A DNA stretch of 64,000 nt from Sinomonas mesophila (GTDB lineage: Bacteria; Actinomycetota; Actinomycetes; Actinomycetales; Micrococcaceae): positions 186,001-250,000 of the forward strand of contig NZ_MTIC01000008.1 in the NCBI RefSeq assembly GCF_001999765.1. Reading direction: 5' to 3'. Positions 36,663-45,635 of this stretch are shown here, in pieces; position 1 is the stretch's first letter, and every line of letters starts with the position of its first letter. A program made the translations under genes and the position numbers. The notes beneath the pieces were generated by a model. It was not told where the DNA came from and made no database searches. It saw only the letters and a program-made list of their open reading frames with translations.

Positions 36663-38002
36663 GGGCTCTTCACAATCCGGGGTGTAGTCGGGGTCTGAAT
36701 CCGCCGGTTTCGAGCAGGGACCTGGCGATGTAGTTCGTCAGGTTGCGGAAGCCCAGAGGCTGAGCCGCGGAGGTGCTCGAGCCGGCCATTGATGGCCTCG
36801 GTGGGCCCGTTGCTGGTGCCGGGTCGGTCGAAGTAGGCAAGCACGTCGGCGGCGCGTTTCTTCAGCGTCCGTCCCAGGCTGATGATCTCGACCAGCGCGG
36901 CCGGGACGCCGCTGGCGACGGAGTCGATCACGCCCTGCATCAGCTCGCGTCCGCGGCACCGGTCGGGTTCGCGGTAGGCGGCGATCAGGCGCTGGTAGAT
37001 GCCCCAGGTCGCTTCGACCTCGACGTGGGCCTCGCCGTGGATGTCCGCGGCGAACAGGTCCGCCAGCCGGTCCTGCTGCCTGTCCGTGAGCAGGTCCGCG
37101 CCGGTGTGCAGCGTCCCCCGTGCCTGGTAGAGGGGGTCGTCCTTGCGGCCGCGGTGGCCGTGGAGGGCGTGCTGGACCCGTCGGCGGCACCGATCGAGGG
37201 CGTCGCCTGCGAGGCGGACGACGTGGAAGGGGTCCATCACCGCGGCAGCGTCGGGGAGCTCTTCGGCGGTGGCCGTCTTGAAGCCGGTGAAGCCGTCCAT
37301 CGCGACCACGTCGACGCCGTCGCGCCAGGCTTGGGGACGGGCTGCGAGCCAGGTCTTGAAGGCCTGCTTGGAGCGGCCTTCGACCATGTCCAGCAGCCGG
37401 GCCGGGCCGGTTCCCTCGCGCACTGCGGTGAGGTCGATGATCACGGTGACGTACTTCTCACCGCGCCTCGTGTGGCGCCACACATGCTCGTCGACGCCGA
37501 TGGCCTTCACCCCGTCGAACCGGTCGGGGTCCTCGATCAGGGCCCGCCTGCCCTCGGCCAGGACGGCGTCGTTGGCGGTGTTCCACGCGACCCCGAGGCC
37601 TTCGGCGACCCTGGCCATGGTCAGGTGCTGGACGACGATCCCCTCCAGTGCCCACCGCAGCCTGCGGCGGGAGAGCCTGGCCCGGGGCTCGGCCGCCCGG
37701 GTGGTGTCCTGACGCCACACGTGCCCGCACCCCGGGCAGCGGTAGCGGCGGACCGTCACGAGCAGGGTGGTCGGCCGCCAGCCGAGGGGCTCGTGCGCCA
37801 GCGGCCGTGTCACCGTGTCACGCGGCACGCCTTCGCAGCCGCAGCGGCGACACCACTGGTCCGGTTCGACGACCCGGCAGGCCAGGACCGCGCGGTCCGG
37901 CTCGAGGCGTTGGCCGACGACTTCGCGGCCGAGCTCCTCGACGCGGGCGAAAGCGGACAGGTCAGGGCAGGCGAAGCCCACAGCAGGAGTAGCGTTGGAC
38001 AA
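36632..38002 (-). CDS. tnp: ISL3-family transposase with shifted C-terminus
   Basis: 456-residue frame. N-terminal zinc-binding region (WCRRCGCEG, YRCPGCGHVW), helix-turn-helix (GVAWNTANDAVL), then the DDE catalytic core: AIGVDEHVWRHTRRGEKYVT, VVAMDGFTGF, DPFHVVRLA and the late SNGPTEAINGRLEHLRGS. After that point the expected family ending (GFRNLTNYIARSLLETGGF, then RPRLHPGL) is present in the DNA but in another frame: one extra base near 36760 shifts the reading. The shifted frame runs 38 bases past the native stop (36670-36672) and out of the element. The catalytic core is intact, but the altered tail may reduce activity. Confidence 0.85.
   Translation of the reverse strand: MSNATPAVGFACPDLSAFARVEELGREVVGQRLEPDRAVLACRVVEPDQWCRRCGCEGVPRDTVTRPLAHEPLGWRPTTLLVTVRRYRCPGCGHVWRQDTTRAAEPRARLSRRRLRWALEGIVVQHLTMARVAEGLGVAWNTANDAVLAEGRRALIEDPDRFDGVKAIGVDEHVWRHTRRGEKYVTVIIDLTAVREGTGPARLLDMVEGRSKQAFKTWLAARPQAWRDGVDVVAMDGFTGFKTATAEELPDAAAVMDPFHVVRLAGDALDRCRRRVQHALHGHRGRKDDPLYQARGTLHTGADLLTDRQQDRLADLFAADIHGEAHVEVEATWGIYQRLIAAYREPDRCRGRELMQGVIDSVASGVPAALVEIISLGRTLKKRAADVLAYFDRPGTSNGPTEAINGRLEHLRGSASGLPQPDELHRQVPARNRRIQTPTTPRIVKSPFRQVCQDGH
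36663..36693 (+). repeat. left terminal inverted repeat of the ISL3 element
   Basis: 31-bp repeat beginning GGGCTCTTCACAATCC, matching the reverse complement of 38081-38111 at all but about five positions. It contains the native stop position of the transposase (36670-36672). Confidence 0.85.
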
Positions 38003-38080
38003 GTCGAGGTCTTCTGGATGGACGGCGTAGGAACCCCCATCATCGGAAGACCTCGACCTCTACCCCGCCCGACGCGCCGG

Positions 38081-38111
38081 GCCCGACTACACCCTCATCC
38101 GTGAAGAGCCC
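38081..38111 (+). repeat. right terminal inverted repeat of the ISL3 element
   Basis: Ends GTGAAGAGCCC, the inverse of the left end, and is followed directly by CTAAAC, the same hexamer that precedes the left end. Confidence 0.85.
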
Positions 38112-38284
38112 CTAAACGTGCTTCCAATACCGACCTGATGCCGATCTGGAGGTAGAGCCACAGCAGCGCTGCTCCCTCCTCACGCAACTGCAGGCCACCG
38201 CATAACGAGTCAAGGGCCGGCATTTCTAGATTGAGTCTTCGAGAAGCAGCGTGCCGCTGCTGCCTTAGGGTGGATACGTGCGAG

Positions 38285-38500
38285 CTAACGGAGCTTCAGT
38301 TCATTCGAGTGCACGCTTAGAATGGCCATGCGGATCGACTTCTCTGGATTACTCGCCGTCACATGGCCCGGGTCGGTCACGACTTGCGCCGAGGCCGTGT
38401 AGCGTCCGTCCCGTGCATTCTCGCCGCTATCGGCGACGATGATCTTGACCTCTTCATTCGAGTCATTGAGCAGGCCGCGGAAGGTCCGCTCTTCCGCCAC
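38285..38500 (-). CDS. small hypothetical protein, possibly frameshifted
   Basis: 71-residue frame from a GTG at 38500 with a plausible protein composition (NEEVKIIVADSGENARDGRY). Directly upstream in another frame is YRTEIIEAIADRASRR, which would join naturally to LTEVAEERTFRGLL if one base were added or two removed near 38510. The real gene may therefore start about 38550 and be frameshifted here. No family was recognised. The rest of the gap 38112-38784 holds nothing I can support. Confidence 0.3.
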   Translation of the reverse strand: MAEERTFRGLLNDSNEEVKIIVADSGENARDGRYTASAQVVTDPGHVTASNPEKSIRMAILSVHSNELKLR

Positions 38501-38784
38501 CTCCGTGAGGCCCTGTCTGCGATTGCCTCGATGATCTCGGTCCTGTAGTCCACGGCGCCCTCCAGATGCTGTAGATCAGGCGGTGGCTTGATCCTTACAA
38601 CCGCCCGGAAGGACTCGATCTTCGACCGGCAAGGGTCACGTCTGCGAGGCGATTCGACTCAGGACTGTTGTCGTTCTATGGCGGACTGCACCACAGTACA
38701 TTGCGCAGGACAGTCGCCGTCCGACCTGAAGACTCTCCGAGTTGGCTGCACAGTGCCCGAGATCAGCGCCGGTAGCATTGAGGC

Positions 38785-39891
38785 GTGCCCTACACTGTCC
38801 ATCGCGCTGCAGACTTCCGCAAGATCGAGCTCGCCCTGCTCCCTTCCGCGGAGGCCGTGACCTCTGATGCCATCGTGGCCCGCGGCGACTCGTTGGACCT
38901 ACTTGCCCACGTTCCAGACGAGTCTGTGTCGCTGATCCTGACAGACCCGCCGTACCACTCCACGAAGAAGGACAACATCTACGGAGACAAGGCGTTCGAG
39001 GAGGATGAGCACTTCCTCGAGTGGATGGAGGCGTACGCCGTGCATTGGAAGCGCATCTTGAAACCGAACGGCACGATTTACCTCTTCTGCTCCGCCCAGA
39101 TGTCGGCTCGGCTCGAGGTCATGATGTCTAAGTATCTTCGACCCATCAACCACATCACGTGGACCAAACCCAATGAACCTGGCTATGACGGGTGGAAGGG
39201 CAAAATGAACAAGGAGGCGCTGCGGCGCTGGTACCCGCACTCAGAGCGCATTCTCGTCTTCGAACAGGGTTCCTATGGCGACATGAATGCGATCCGGCGT
39301 TCTCCGCTAGGACAGTATTTGCTTGAGTGCCGAAAAAAGGCTGGCATGTCAGGGCATACGCTGACGGAAACTATCGGCGCGTATGGAAAAGTCAACCATG
39401 GCGGCGCGGTCGCGAATTGGGAGGCTGGCCGCAACATTCCTAGCCGGGAACAATACGCCAAGATCTGCGAAGCCATTGAGGCCACCGGTGCCGTCGAGAA
39501 GATGCTCCCTTATGAAGACATCGTCCGTCCCATGGACCTTCACGGCGGGATAGAGTTCACCGACGTCTGGAACTTCTACAGCGTGCGTCCGTTCAAGGGG
39601 AAGCACCCTGCCGAGAAGCCGCTCGACATGCTCCGACACATCATCGGCGCCTCTAGCTATCCAGGTGACATCGTTCTTGACTGCTTCGCCGGCTCTGGAG
39701 CCACCGCCGTCGCGGCCCTACAGCTAGGGAGGCGCAGCGTCTGCATCGAAATTGAGGACCAGTGGATCGAGCGCATGCAGCGAGAGATACCTCGGACTGA
39801 GCGTCTTGGTGATGACGATCAGGTTCAGCGGCCAGCGAAGAAAAAGGGGGTCAGGCGCCCGGTGCTACCGGTTGACAGCCTCTTCGACTGA
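38785..39891 (+). CDS. DNA methyltransferase (N6-adenine/N4-cytosine type) with inserted HTH
   Basis: 368-residue amino-methyltransferase of the order catalytic motif first, SAM motif last (beta-type). Motif IV is LILTDPPYHS (about 51-60); motif I is VLDCFAGSGATAVAAL (about 297-312) after the HPAEKPLDMLRHII segment. Between them, residues about 175-232 (LGQYLLECRKKAGMSGHTLT ... VANWEAGRNIPSREQYAKIC) look like an XRE-type helix-turn-helix, which could be part of target recognition or autoregulation. GTG start. Its 3' end converges on and overlaps by 27 bases the endonuclease gene on the other strand, so the two form a type II restriction-modification pair. Confidence 0.88.
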   Translation: MPYTVHRAADFRKIELALLPSAEAVTSDAIVARGDSLDLLAHVPDESVSLILTDPPYHSTKKDNIYGDKAFEEDEHFLEWMEAYAVHWKRILKPNGTIYLFCSAQMSARLEVMMSKYLRPINHITWTKPNEPGYDGWKGKMNKEALRRWYPHSERILVFEQGSYGDMNAIRRSPLGQYLLECRKKAGMSGHTLTETIGAYGKVNHGGAVANWEAGRNIPSREQYAKICEAIEATGAVEKMLPYEDIVRPMDLHGGIEFTDVWNFYSVRPFKGKHPAEKPLDMLRHIIGASSYPGDIVLDCFAGSGATAVAALQLGRRSVCIEIEDQWIERMQREIPRTERLGDDDQVQRPAKKKGVRRPVLPVDSLFD

Positions 39892-40947
39892 AGCTGTCTC
39901 CTTTTCGAGGCGTGCCCAAGAGTCCCCGTTGCGGTCTAGGACGGACTTCATCCACTTGAGTGTGGGCATAATGCCTGCATCCTTCACAACCGTATTGCAG
40001 TGAGCATGTCCCCAGCCCAAGTTGTACGGCTTGTGCTGAAGCTTGCCAACGCGAAGCTCATCGATGTGAAAGAGAGTCACTTCGGTGAGGGTGAGGTCAT
40101 ACGTCTCACGCCCCGCTGCTTGATCTGCGCGCTTGAGGAAGTCGCTTACGGATAGCTCATCGAGACAAAGCGGACAGACAGTGTGGCGAGCCTGATTGAT
40201 CAGGCGTGCATTGTGCAAACGGTCGACGTCCCAGAGGTCCATCTCCCTTGCCCGCTTCATTTGGGCAGCCTGTCGCTGCATGCGCGAGGGCCTGTTCATG
40301 CGGGGATCGTCCGGCATGTCCTCAACGTCGGCGCAGGCCCATATAAGACACTCGAGTTGGACCTTGGCGGCCTCAGCAGTCGCCTGTGACGCGTACTCGT
40401 AGACCCTAATGCCCGCACCACGCATCCGCGTCGTGTTGTAGCCGTGGACGATTTCCTCGCCCCCCTCGGCCGTGGTCGCGTGGATACGGGCCATGTAGGT
40501 TCCGCCGAGGGGAGCCGTCCGGCTAAAAGCGGGGGCAAAGGGAAGACCATTCTCCAGGCGTCCACCGCTCGGTCTGAAACTCCTCCACTGATAGCGCCGC
40601 CGATACAGGAGTAGCGCGTTCGTTCCGAGCGCTAACCCTTCCAGCGCCAAGACACCATCGGCATCAGACGTCGTGAAGTACCAGTCAGGCTCGATCAGGA
40701 CGATAAACCCATTCTGATAGGTGCTGGTGCCGTCATCAGGTGACTTGCACGACGCCCACTGCTCCCATGGGATGACCACGCGGTTCCACCGCGTTACGCG
40801 GTTCTGATAGATCTCCCGGTGCGTTGCGCCGCGCGTGTAACCAGTCTTGGCAAGCTTCTCCTGGACAAGAGCCGGCAATGACGGCAGTCGTCCTCCCCCA
40901 TTCAATGACACGTTCTTAACCGTAATGCATGCTGTGCCTGGGTCCAC
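39865..40947 (-). CDS. BstXI-like type II restriction endonuclease
   Basis: About 360 residues. I recall similarity to the BstXI endonuclease family in LPALVQEKLAKTGYTRGA, IYQNRVTRWNRVVIPWEQW and LFHIDELRVGKLQHKPYNLG. A zinc-finger/HNH-like core is visible: HTVCPLCLDEL (about 256) with downstream His and Cys in NLGWGHAHCN. The first possible start (TTG 40986) is poor; GTG 40947 is used, and the true start may be further in. BstXI cuts at CCANNNNNTGG; whether specificity is the same cannot be told. It overlaps convergently with the methyltransferase. GC is lower than the genome average, typical for mobile restriction systems. Confidence 0.65.
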   Translation of the reverse strand: MDPGTACITVKNVSLNGGGRLPSLPALVQEKLAKTGYTRGATHREIYQNRVTRWNRVVIPWEQWASCKSPDDGTSTYQNGFIVLIEPDWYFTTSDADGVLALEGLALGTNALLLYRRRYQWRSFRPSGGRLENGLPFAPAFSRTAPLGGTYMARIHATTAEGGEEIVHGYNTTRMRGAGIRVYEYASQATAEAAKVQLECLIWACADVEDMPDDPRMNRPSRMQRQAAQMKRAREMDLWDVDRLHNARLINQARHTVCPLCLDELSVSDFLKRADQAAGRETYDLTLTEVTLFHIDELRVGKLQHKPYNLGWGHAHCNTVVKDAGIMPTLKWMKSVLDRNGDSWARLEKETASVEEAVNR

Positions 40948-40978
40948 CTGCTGCGTGCGGACGGAATCACGGGCCCCC

Positions 40979-42601
40979 TCACACAAGCGCTGCCGCCCGC
41001 ACCACCTCTCCCCCGATCACGGTCGCGGCCGCTGTGACCTCCCGGATCCCGCAGGATCAACTGCGAAGATGTCCTCGCTCAGGACCACGAAGTCCGCGAG
41101 CATGCCCCGGCGAGCGTCCCGACGTCGCCCTCGCGGCCCACGGCGTAGGCCGAGCCGTCCGTGTAGGCGCGCACGGCCTCCGCGACGCCCACCCGCTCGG
41201 CCGGGGCGAACTCCTGCCCCGAGGCGGTCCGGCGGTTGACGAGGTCGTGGATGCTCACGAACGGGTTGGCGTCAGACACGGGCGAGTCGGTCGAGCCGGG
41301 CACGGTCATCCCGGCGTCGAGCAGCGAGCGCATCCGGTACGTGCCTGCGGAGCGCTCGGGGCCGATGGCCTCGAGGATCCCGTCCCCGAAGTCGGAGATG
41401 AACACCCCCTGCGGGACGGGCACGATGCCGAGCTCGGCGCACCGGCGCACCTGGTCGTCCGTGGCGATCGCGAAGTGCTCGATCCGGTGCCGCACCCTCC
41501 GAGGGGCGATCCGCGGCGCCTCGGCGACGGAGTCGAGGACGTGGTCGATCGCCCGGTCACCGATCGCGTGCGTCGCCACCGCCCAGCCGGCGCGATGGAA
41601 CGCGACGATCTGCTCGCGCAGCTCCTCGGGGGACAGCTGCAGGACGCCGAGGTTGTCCGGCTCGCCGCAGTAGCACTCGTGCACGGCGGCGGAGCGGCCG
41701 ATGAGCGAGCCGTCGGAGATGACCTTGACCGGGCCGAGCCGGAGGCGGTCGTCGCCGAGCCCGGTGCGGACGCCCATGTCGAAGGTCTTCCACCCCTCGG
41801 GGCCGTCGAGCTCGTGCAGCGCCGTGTGGAACGGCATGAGGGTCATCCGCGGCCGCACCCGGCCGGTCTCGACGGCGACCTGGTACGCGTGCACGTCGGC
41901 CCACCGGCGCGTCATCGTGCCGGAGGCGATGACGCCGGGCTCGGTGATGCTCGTGAGGCCGTAGGAGACGGCCTGGTCCGAGGCGAGCTCGATCGCCGCC
42001 ACCGCGTCGTCGATCGTGAGGTGGGTGGAGACCTCCCTGATCGGGTCCATGGCGCGCGCTCCTGCAGGAGCCCCTCGGCGCGGCCGGCGGCGTCGCGGAA
42101 CACGCGCCCGCCGTCGATATCCGGGAACCGTCGGTCGGGGAAGCCGGCCAGCTCGAAGGCGCGCGTGTTCGCCACGAGCATGTGCGCCGAGACGTGCTCG
42201 ACGATCGCGGGCCGGCCGCCGACGGCGCGGTCGACCGCCTCGGCGGTCGGGTGCTGCCCGCCCAGGAGGTTCTGGTCGTAGCCGGTGGCCTTCACCCAGG
42301 CGTCCGCCGGCAGCTGGGCGGCGCGCTCGGCGAGGCGTGCGTAGACGGTCTCGACCGACGTCACCCCGCGCAGGTCGACCATCGCGAGCCGGTGGCCTGT
42401 GAAGGACAGGTGGTGGTGGGCGTCGTGCAGGCCCGGGATGACCCGGGCGCCACCGAGGTCGTGGACCTCGCGCGCCTCGAGGCCGTCGATGTCGTCGACC
42501 GCGAGGATGCGGCCGCGGTGCACGGCCAGGATCGTCGCCTCGGGGTGCCCGGCGTCGCCGGTCCAGAACCGGCCGTTGGTGAACAGGGCGTCGATCTTCA
42601 C
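40979..42601 (-). pseudogene. amidohydrolase (YtcJ-like) with several frameshifts
   Basis: Metal-dependent amidohydrolase gene. The start MKIDALFTNGRFWTG and metal site PGLHDAHHHLSF are in one frame (42601 to about 42050). The body continues in a second frame (DPIREVSTHLTIDDAVAAIE, AVATHAIGDRAIDHVL, RHRIEHFAIATDD, PGSTDSPVSDANPF). Near 41100 it shifts again to LADFVVLSEDIFAVDP and near 41050 to REVTAAATVIGGEVVR, ending at 40979. At least three indels make it non-functional, though catalytic residues are still readable. It lies in line with the cycloisomerase and dctA fragments and may have been part of the same catabolic operon. Confidence 0.8.
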
Positions 42602-42643
42602 AGTGTTCCTTCCTGAGTAGGGGGTGATGCGCGCGGCCGGTCA

Positions 42644-42679
42644 GCGGACGACGGCGGGCTGCGCGGCGCCGTCGTCCGC
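42644..42679. repeat. palindromic repeat, family 1, copy 1
   Basis: Inverted repeat GCGGACGACGGCG ... CGCCGTCGTCCGC with a 10-nt spacer, close to what looks like the 3' scrap of a transporter gene (minus-strand residues WGLAHVCRRTAAADDGAAQP, stop at 42641). The same palindrome recurs at 44833 and 45515. Confidence 0.7.
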
Positions 42680-42817
42680 CGCGGCGGTGCGGCGGCAGAC
42701 GTGGGCGAGGCCCCAGACGCCTGAGCCCACGCTCCCCAAGGCGAGCAACGCCTCTCCTTGCACCGCAGGCTGACGCCGGGTAGGCGCCCGTCCGCCGCAG
42801 CGCGTAGCCTTGACAGG

Positions 42818-44674
42818 GTGACATCGCCCTTCGACGATCCCGAGTTCACTGCCCGACTTGCCCAGATGGGCGTCGTCCACACCCCCGGCATGGCGGCCCG
42901 GATGATGGATGAGCTCGCGCCGCTGCTCGCCACCGAAGGGATCGACCTCCACGACCTGGACGACGACGTCGACCTCAGCGAGGTCAACGAGGCGCTCGCC
43001 CGCGCGACCGAGCGTCACAACCTCACGCTGTTCACGCCCGTCGGCGCGCAGCGCGCCGGTGCCCTCGCGGTCCTGCGACTGTTCGCCGAGTCATTCGCCG
43101 AGGGCGATGAAGCCCGTGCCGCCGACGTGCTCGCAAGCGTCGAAAGCGATCCGGCGGGCGATGCGCCGGCAATCTCGCATGTCATCGGCGTCAGCCTCGG
43201 ACTCCTCGACAGTTGGCACACCGACTCGGAACTGCGCGCAGCGCTCACGGCCACGCGCGTGCCGCGGTGGAACCGTGCAGCACGCGCTGCGGCGACGGAT
43301 GTCCTCGCCCTCGCCCGCAAGGGGCGCGCGTTCGCGTCGCTGGCTAGCCTTCACCGGCACGGCGGGCTGGCGCTGTTCGAGGGATCCGTGCTCCTCGTCG
43401 CGGCGTCCCTCAGCGCGCGCGCCACGAGCGAGGAGGCGTCGGTGCGCGACCTCGCGGGGCGGGTGCTCGTGGACACCGGCTCGGGCCGACCTCCCGCGCC
43501 GGCTCTCCCGTCAGCAGCCTCCCCCCATCGGCCGGGAAGCAGCTTCATGCGCCCACAGGCAGCGGGCGACGCGAGAGGGCGGCGCCGAACTGACTCGGGG
43601 CGGGCCAGGGCCCGCAGCGCGCGGTCCGCCGACCGCGCGCTGCTGCGAGGCTTCGGCGCGTGGCTCGAAAGCGCGCCGTCGCTCGCCGCCCCCTCGGTTG
43701 ACGACGAGCTGAAGGTGATGCAGGCGCTGGCGGACATCGCATGGGACCACCGTCTGGATCTGAACCGTGCCCGGGACGTCGAACCACTGATCGACCTCCT
43801 CTGGGACGCCGACGATCCCGAGAACCCCGAGGCGCTCGAGGCGGCGCTCGAGATGCTCCACGACTACGTGCACTTCCGCCTCGACGCCGGCCACGATCCG
43901 GGCGGATGGGAGGAGGCGCACGAGGCTGTCGAGGACGCGTTCGACGACTCCGGCGCCGGATCGGGACCCCTGGGTGCGATGCTGGAGGATGCGGAGAAGG
44001 TCGACCCGGATGCACGCCGCGGCGCTCTCGCGCAGACCCCGCTCATCGCGGCGGTGAAGGAGCTGCTCGAATGGGTCGGCACCGGCAGGCCGGCCACGCA
44101 GACCGGCGGTGTGCGTCGTGCCGACATCGAGAAGGTCGCGAAGATGCTGGGTATCCAGGCGGTCGGAGTCGCGAAACGCGTGGGCAATGAACGCGACGAG
44201 AATGCGCCCGTCCAGGCCCTGTCGATGGCCGAGGTTCCCCTGCTCGCACAGTGGTGGGAAGCGCTCTCGACCGCGCAGGTCATCCGGACCACCTCGTCCA
44301 GCGTCCGGCCCGGTCCCGCAGCCGCCGAATGGAGCGCCGAGGCGCTTCCGCCGCTGGAACTGGCCGAGACGATCGCAGGGACATTCGTCGCCATGACTTT
44401 GGCGCACCCGATGAGCCAAGGCACCTTCGGCGCGCTCATTGTCAAGCAGTCCATGGTCCAGCTGATGCGCGCCCTGGCTCCCGAGGATCTCGAGGTCCCA
44501 GAGCTAGCCCTGCTCGGCCAGGGGCCCGTGTGGACAGTGCGGAACCTCGAACGTGCGGGCTTCTTCACCGGCGGCTCCTCGGATGGCCTTCAGGTCCCCG
44601 ACGGGCTGCGGGCCTCTGTTGCCCGCGGGCTCCTCCTCGCCGTGGCGCTCCTCGCCGGAACCGAGGAGGGGTAG
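42818..44674 (+). CDS. conserved-looking protein of unknown function
   Basis: 618-residue soluble, acidic, largely helical protein. An N-terminal region (about 1-230) rich in Ala/Leu helices is followed by a Pro/Ser/Arg linker (about 225-285) and a C-terminal helical domain (about 290-618) with LWDADDPENPEALEAALEML, VRRADIEKVAKMLGI and the terminal VWTVRNLERAGFFTGG. No catalytic or binding motif stands out and no family was recognised. GTG start at 42818 is chosen because the residues that follow (SPFDDPEFTARLAQMGV) look coding, while the 20 upstream codons do not. Codon use is typical of the host. It is flanked by palindromic repeats and pseudogenes. Confidence 0.75.
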   Translation: MTSPFDDPEFTARLAQMGVVHTPGMAARMMDELAPLLATEGIDLHDLDDDVDLSEVNEALARATERHNLTLFTPVGAQRAGALAVLRLFAESFAEGDEARAADVLASVESDPAGDAPAISHVIGVSLGLLDSWHTDSELRAALTATRVPRWNRAARAAATDVLALARKGRAFASLASLHRHGGLALFEGSVLLVAASLSARATSEEASVRDLAGRVLVDTGSGRPPAPALPSAASPHRPGSSFMRPQAAGDARGRRRTDSGRARARSARSADRALLRGFGAWLESAPSLAAPSVDDELKVMQALADIAWDHRLDLNRARDVEPLIDLLWDADDPENPEALEAALEMLHDYVHFRLDAGHDPGGWEEAHEAVEDAFDDSGAGSGPLGAMLEDAEKVDPDARRGALAQTPLIAAVKELLEWVGTGRPATQTGGVRRADIEKVAKMLGIQAVGVAKRVGNERDENAPVQALSMAEVPLLAQWWEALSTAQVIRTTSSSVRPGPAAAEWSAEALPPLELAETIAGTFVAMTLAHPMSQGTFGALIVKQSMVQLMRALAPEDLEVPELALLGQGPVWTVRNLERAGFFTGGSSDGLQVPDGLRASVARGLLLAVALLAGTEEG

Positions 44675-44832
44675 ACCTCTCCCGGCACCACCCAACGTGG
44701 CCCTGGTCGCGTCGAGGGTGCAATGTCGATCGTCCTCGCCGAATATGGCAAGGCTTCGGAACACCCCTTCCCCACGGTCGTGGAGGACGCCTGGGCGCCG
44801 CCGCGGGGCACTGACTCGGCCCTCCGGCGGCG

Positions 44833-44870
44833 GGCGGACGACGGCGGGCGCGTACCCGCCGTCGTCCGCC
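44833..44870. repeat. palindromic repeat, family 1, copy 2
   Basis: Perfect 16-bp arms GGCGGACGACGGCGGG / CCCGCCGTCGTCCGCC with a 6-nt loop, between the 618-aa protein gene and the toxin-antitoxin pair. It could act as a terminator for the former. Confidence 0.75.
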
Positions 44871-44957
44871 TGACCCTGGCAGTGCACGAGCTCACGGCGA
44901 ATGACGTCGTCGAGGCGGTGTGGATCGATCCGCCCAGAGAACGCCAGAATTATGTAC

Positions 44958-45236
44958 ATGACAACCATCCCCGTCGCTAGCGCCCGCGCCGATCTCTCGA
45001 AGATCGTGGAGCGGGCCGAGCGTACTCACGAGCGCTTCGACATCACGCGCAACGGCGAACGCGCGGCCGTCCTGCTCGGCGCCGACGACTACGACGGGCT
45101 CATCGAGACGGTGTCCATCCTCTCCGAGCCCGAAACGATGCAGGAGCTGAGGGAAGCCATCCACGACCTCAGCCTCGGGAAGGGCCACGATGAAGATGAC
45201 GTCCGCGCGGCCATGAAGGCCGCCGGGCGCCTGTGA
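44958..45236 (+). CDS. Phd/YefM-type (RelB-like) antitoxin
   Basis: 92-residue antitoxin. The N-terminal DNA-binding Phd/YefM fold is recognisable from TIPVASARADLSKIVERAER and DITRNGERAAVLLGADDYDG, followed by an acidic toxin-binding helix region (LREAIHDLSLGKGHDEDDV). ATG at 44958 (44958-44960). Overlaps the toxin gene by four bases (GTGA), the usual coupled layout; the complex normally represses its own promoter. Confidence 0.88.
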   Translation: MTTIPVASARADLSKIVERAERTHERFDITRNGERAAVLLGADDYDGLIETVSILSEPETMQELREAIHDLSLGKGHDEDDVRAAMKAAGRL

Positions 45237-45502
45237 GCCGCTACACGGTCCGCTTCTCCCCGGCCGCGAAACGCGCCCTCACCGAAGGCCTCCCGGAAGC
45301 AGTCGCCGCAGCCGCCTTCGAACTCATCACGGGTGCGCCCAGCGAGAACCCGCACCGGCTCGGAAAGCAGCTCGCAGAGCCGCTCTTCCCCCTGTACTCC
45401 GCCCGGCGAGGCACCTATCGCGTCATCTACCGGCTCGACGACTCACGCCGGGAGCTTGAGGTCGTCGCGGTGACGCACCGAAAGGACGCATACCGGGCAT
45501 AG
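45233..45502 (+). CDS. RelE/ParE-family toxin
   Basis: 89-residue toxin of the RelE fold. RYTVRFSPAAKRALTEGLP begins the fold; PHRLGKQLAEPLFPLYSARR, TYRVIYRLDDSRRELEVV and the terminal THRKDAYRA are typical of RelE-type mRNA interferases, with the catalytic-type Arg/Lys/His/Tyr residues present. GTG start inside the antitoxin's last codons. Intact and probably active. A palindromic hairpin follows at 45515. Confidence 0.88.
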   Translation: MSRYTVRFSPAAKRALTEGLPEAVAAAAFELITGAPSENPHRLGKQLAEPLFPLYSARRGTYRVIYRLDDSRRELEVVAVTHRKDAYRA

Positions 45503-45514
45503 CAGCCCGGCGAG

Positions 45515-45550
45515 GCGGACGACGGCGGGTGGGCACCCGCCGTCGTCCGC
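45515..45550. repeat. palindromic repeat, family 1, copy 3
   Basis: Perfect 16-bp arms GCGGACGACGGCGGGT / ACCCGCCGTCGTCCGC with a 4-nt loop, 12 bases past the toxin stop. Well placed as a terminator, but the identical sequence at 42644 and 44833 suggests a dispersed element. Confidence 0.75.
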
Positions 45551-45635
45551 TCACTCCCCAGGTAACCCTCGGCCTGCATCGGGTACGCGATGCCGCCCAG
45601 CGGCGTATCTGCCGCCGAAGGAGGCCCGCTCCGGC

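Larger units (their letters stand above)
36663..38111 (-). mobile_element. ISL3-family insertion sequence
   Basis: About 1.45-kb element with near-perfect terminal inverted repeats (36663-36693 and 38081-38111, starting GGGCTCTTCAC) around one transposase gene. The hexamer CTAAAC occurs immediately outside both ends (36657-36662 and 38112-38117), consistent with a target duplication, although ISL3 members usually make 8 bp. Ends and duplication suggest a single, fairly recent insertion. Confidence 0.85.

Noticed and set aside
36773-38104. 443-residue plus-strand open frame inside the IS
   Set aside because: Antisense to the transposase; crosses the element without any motif.
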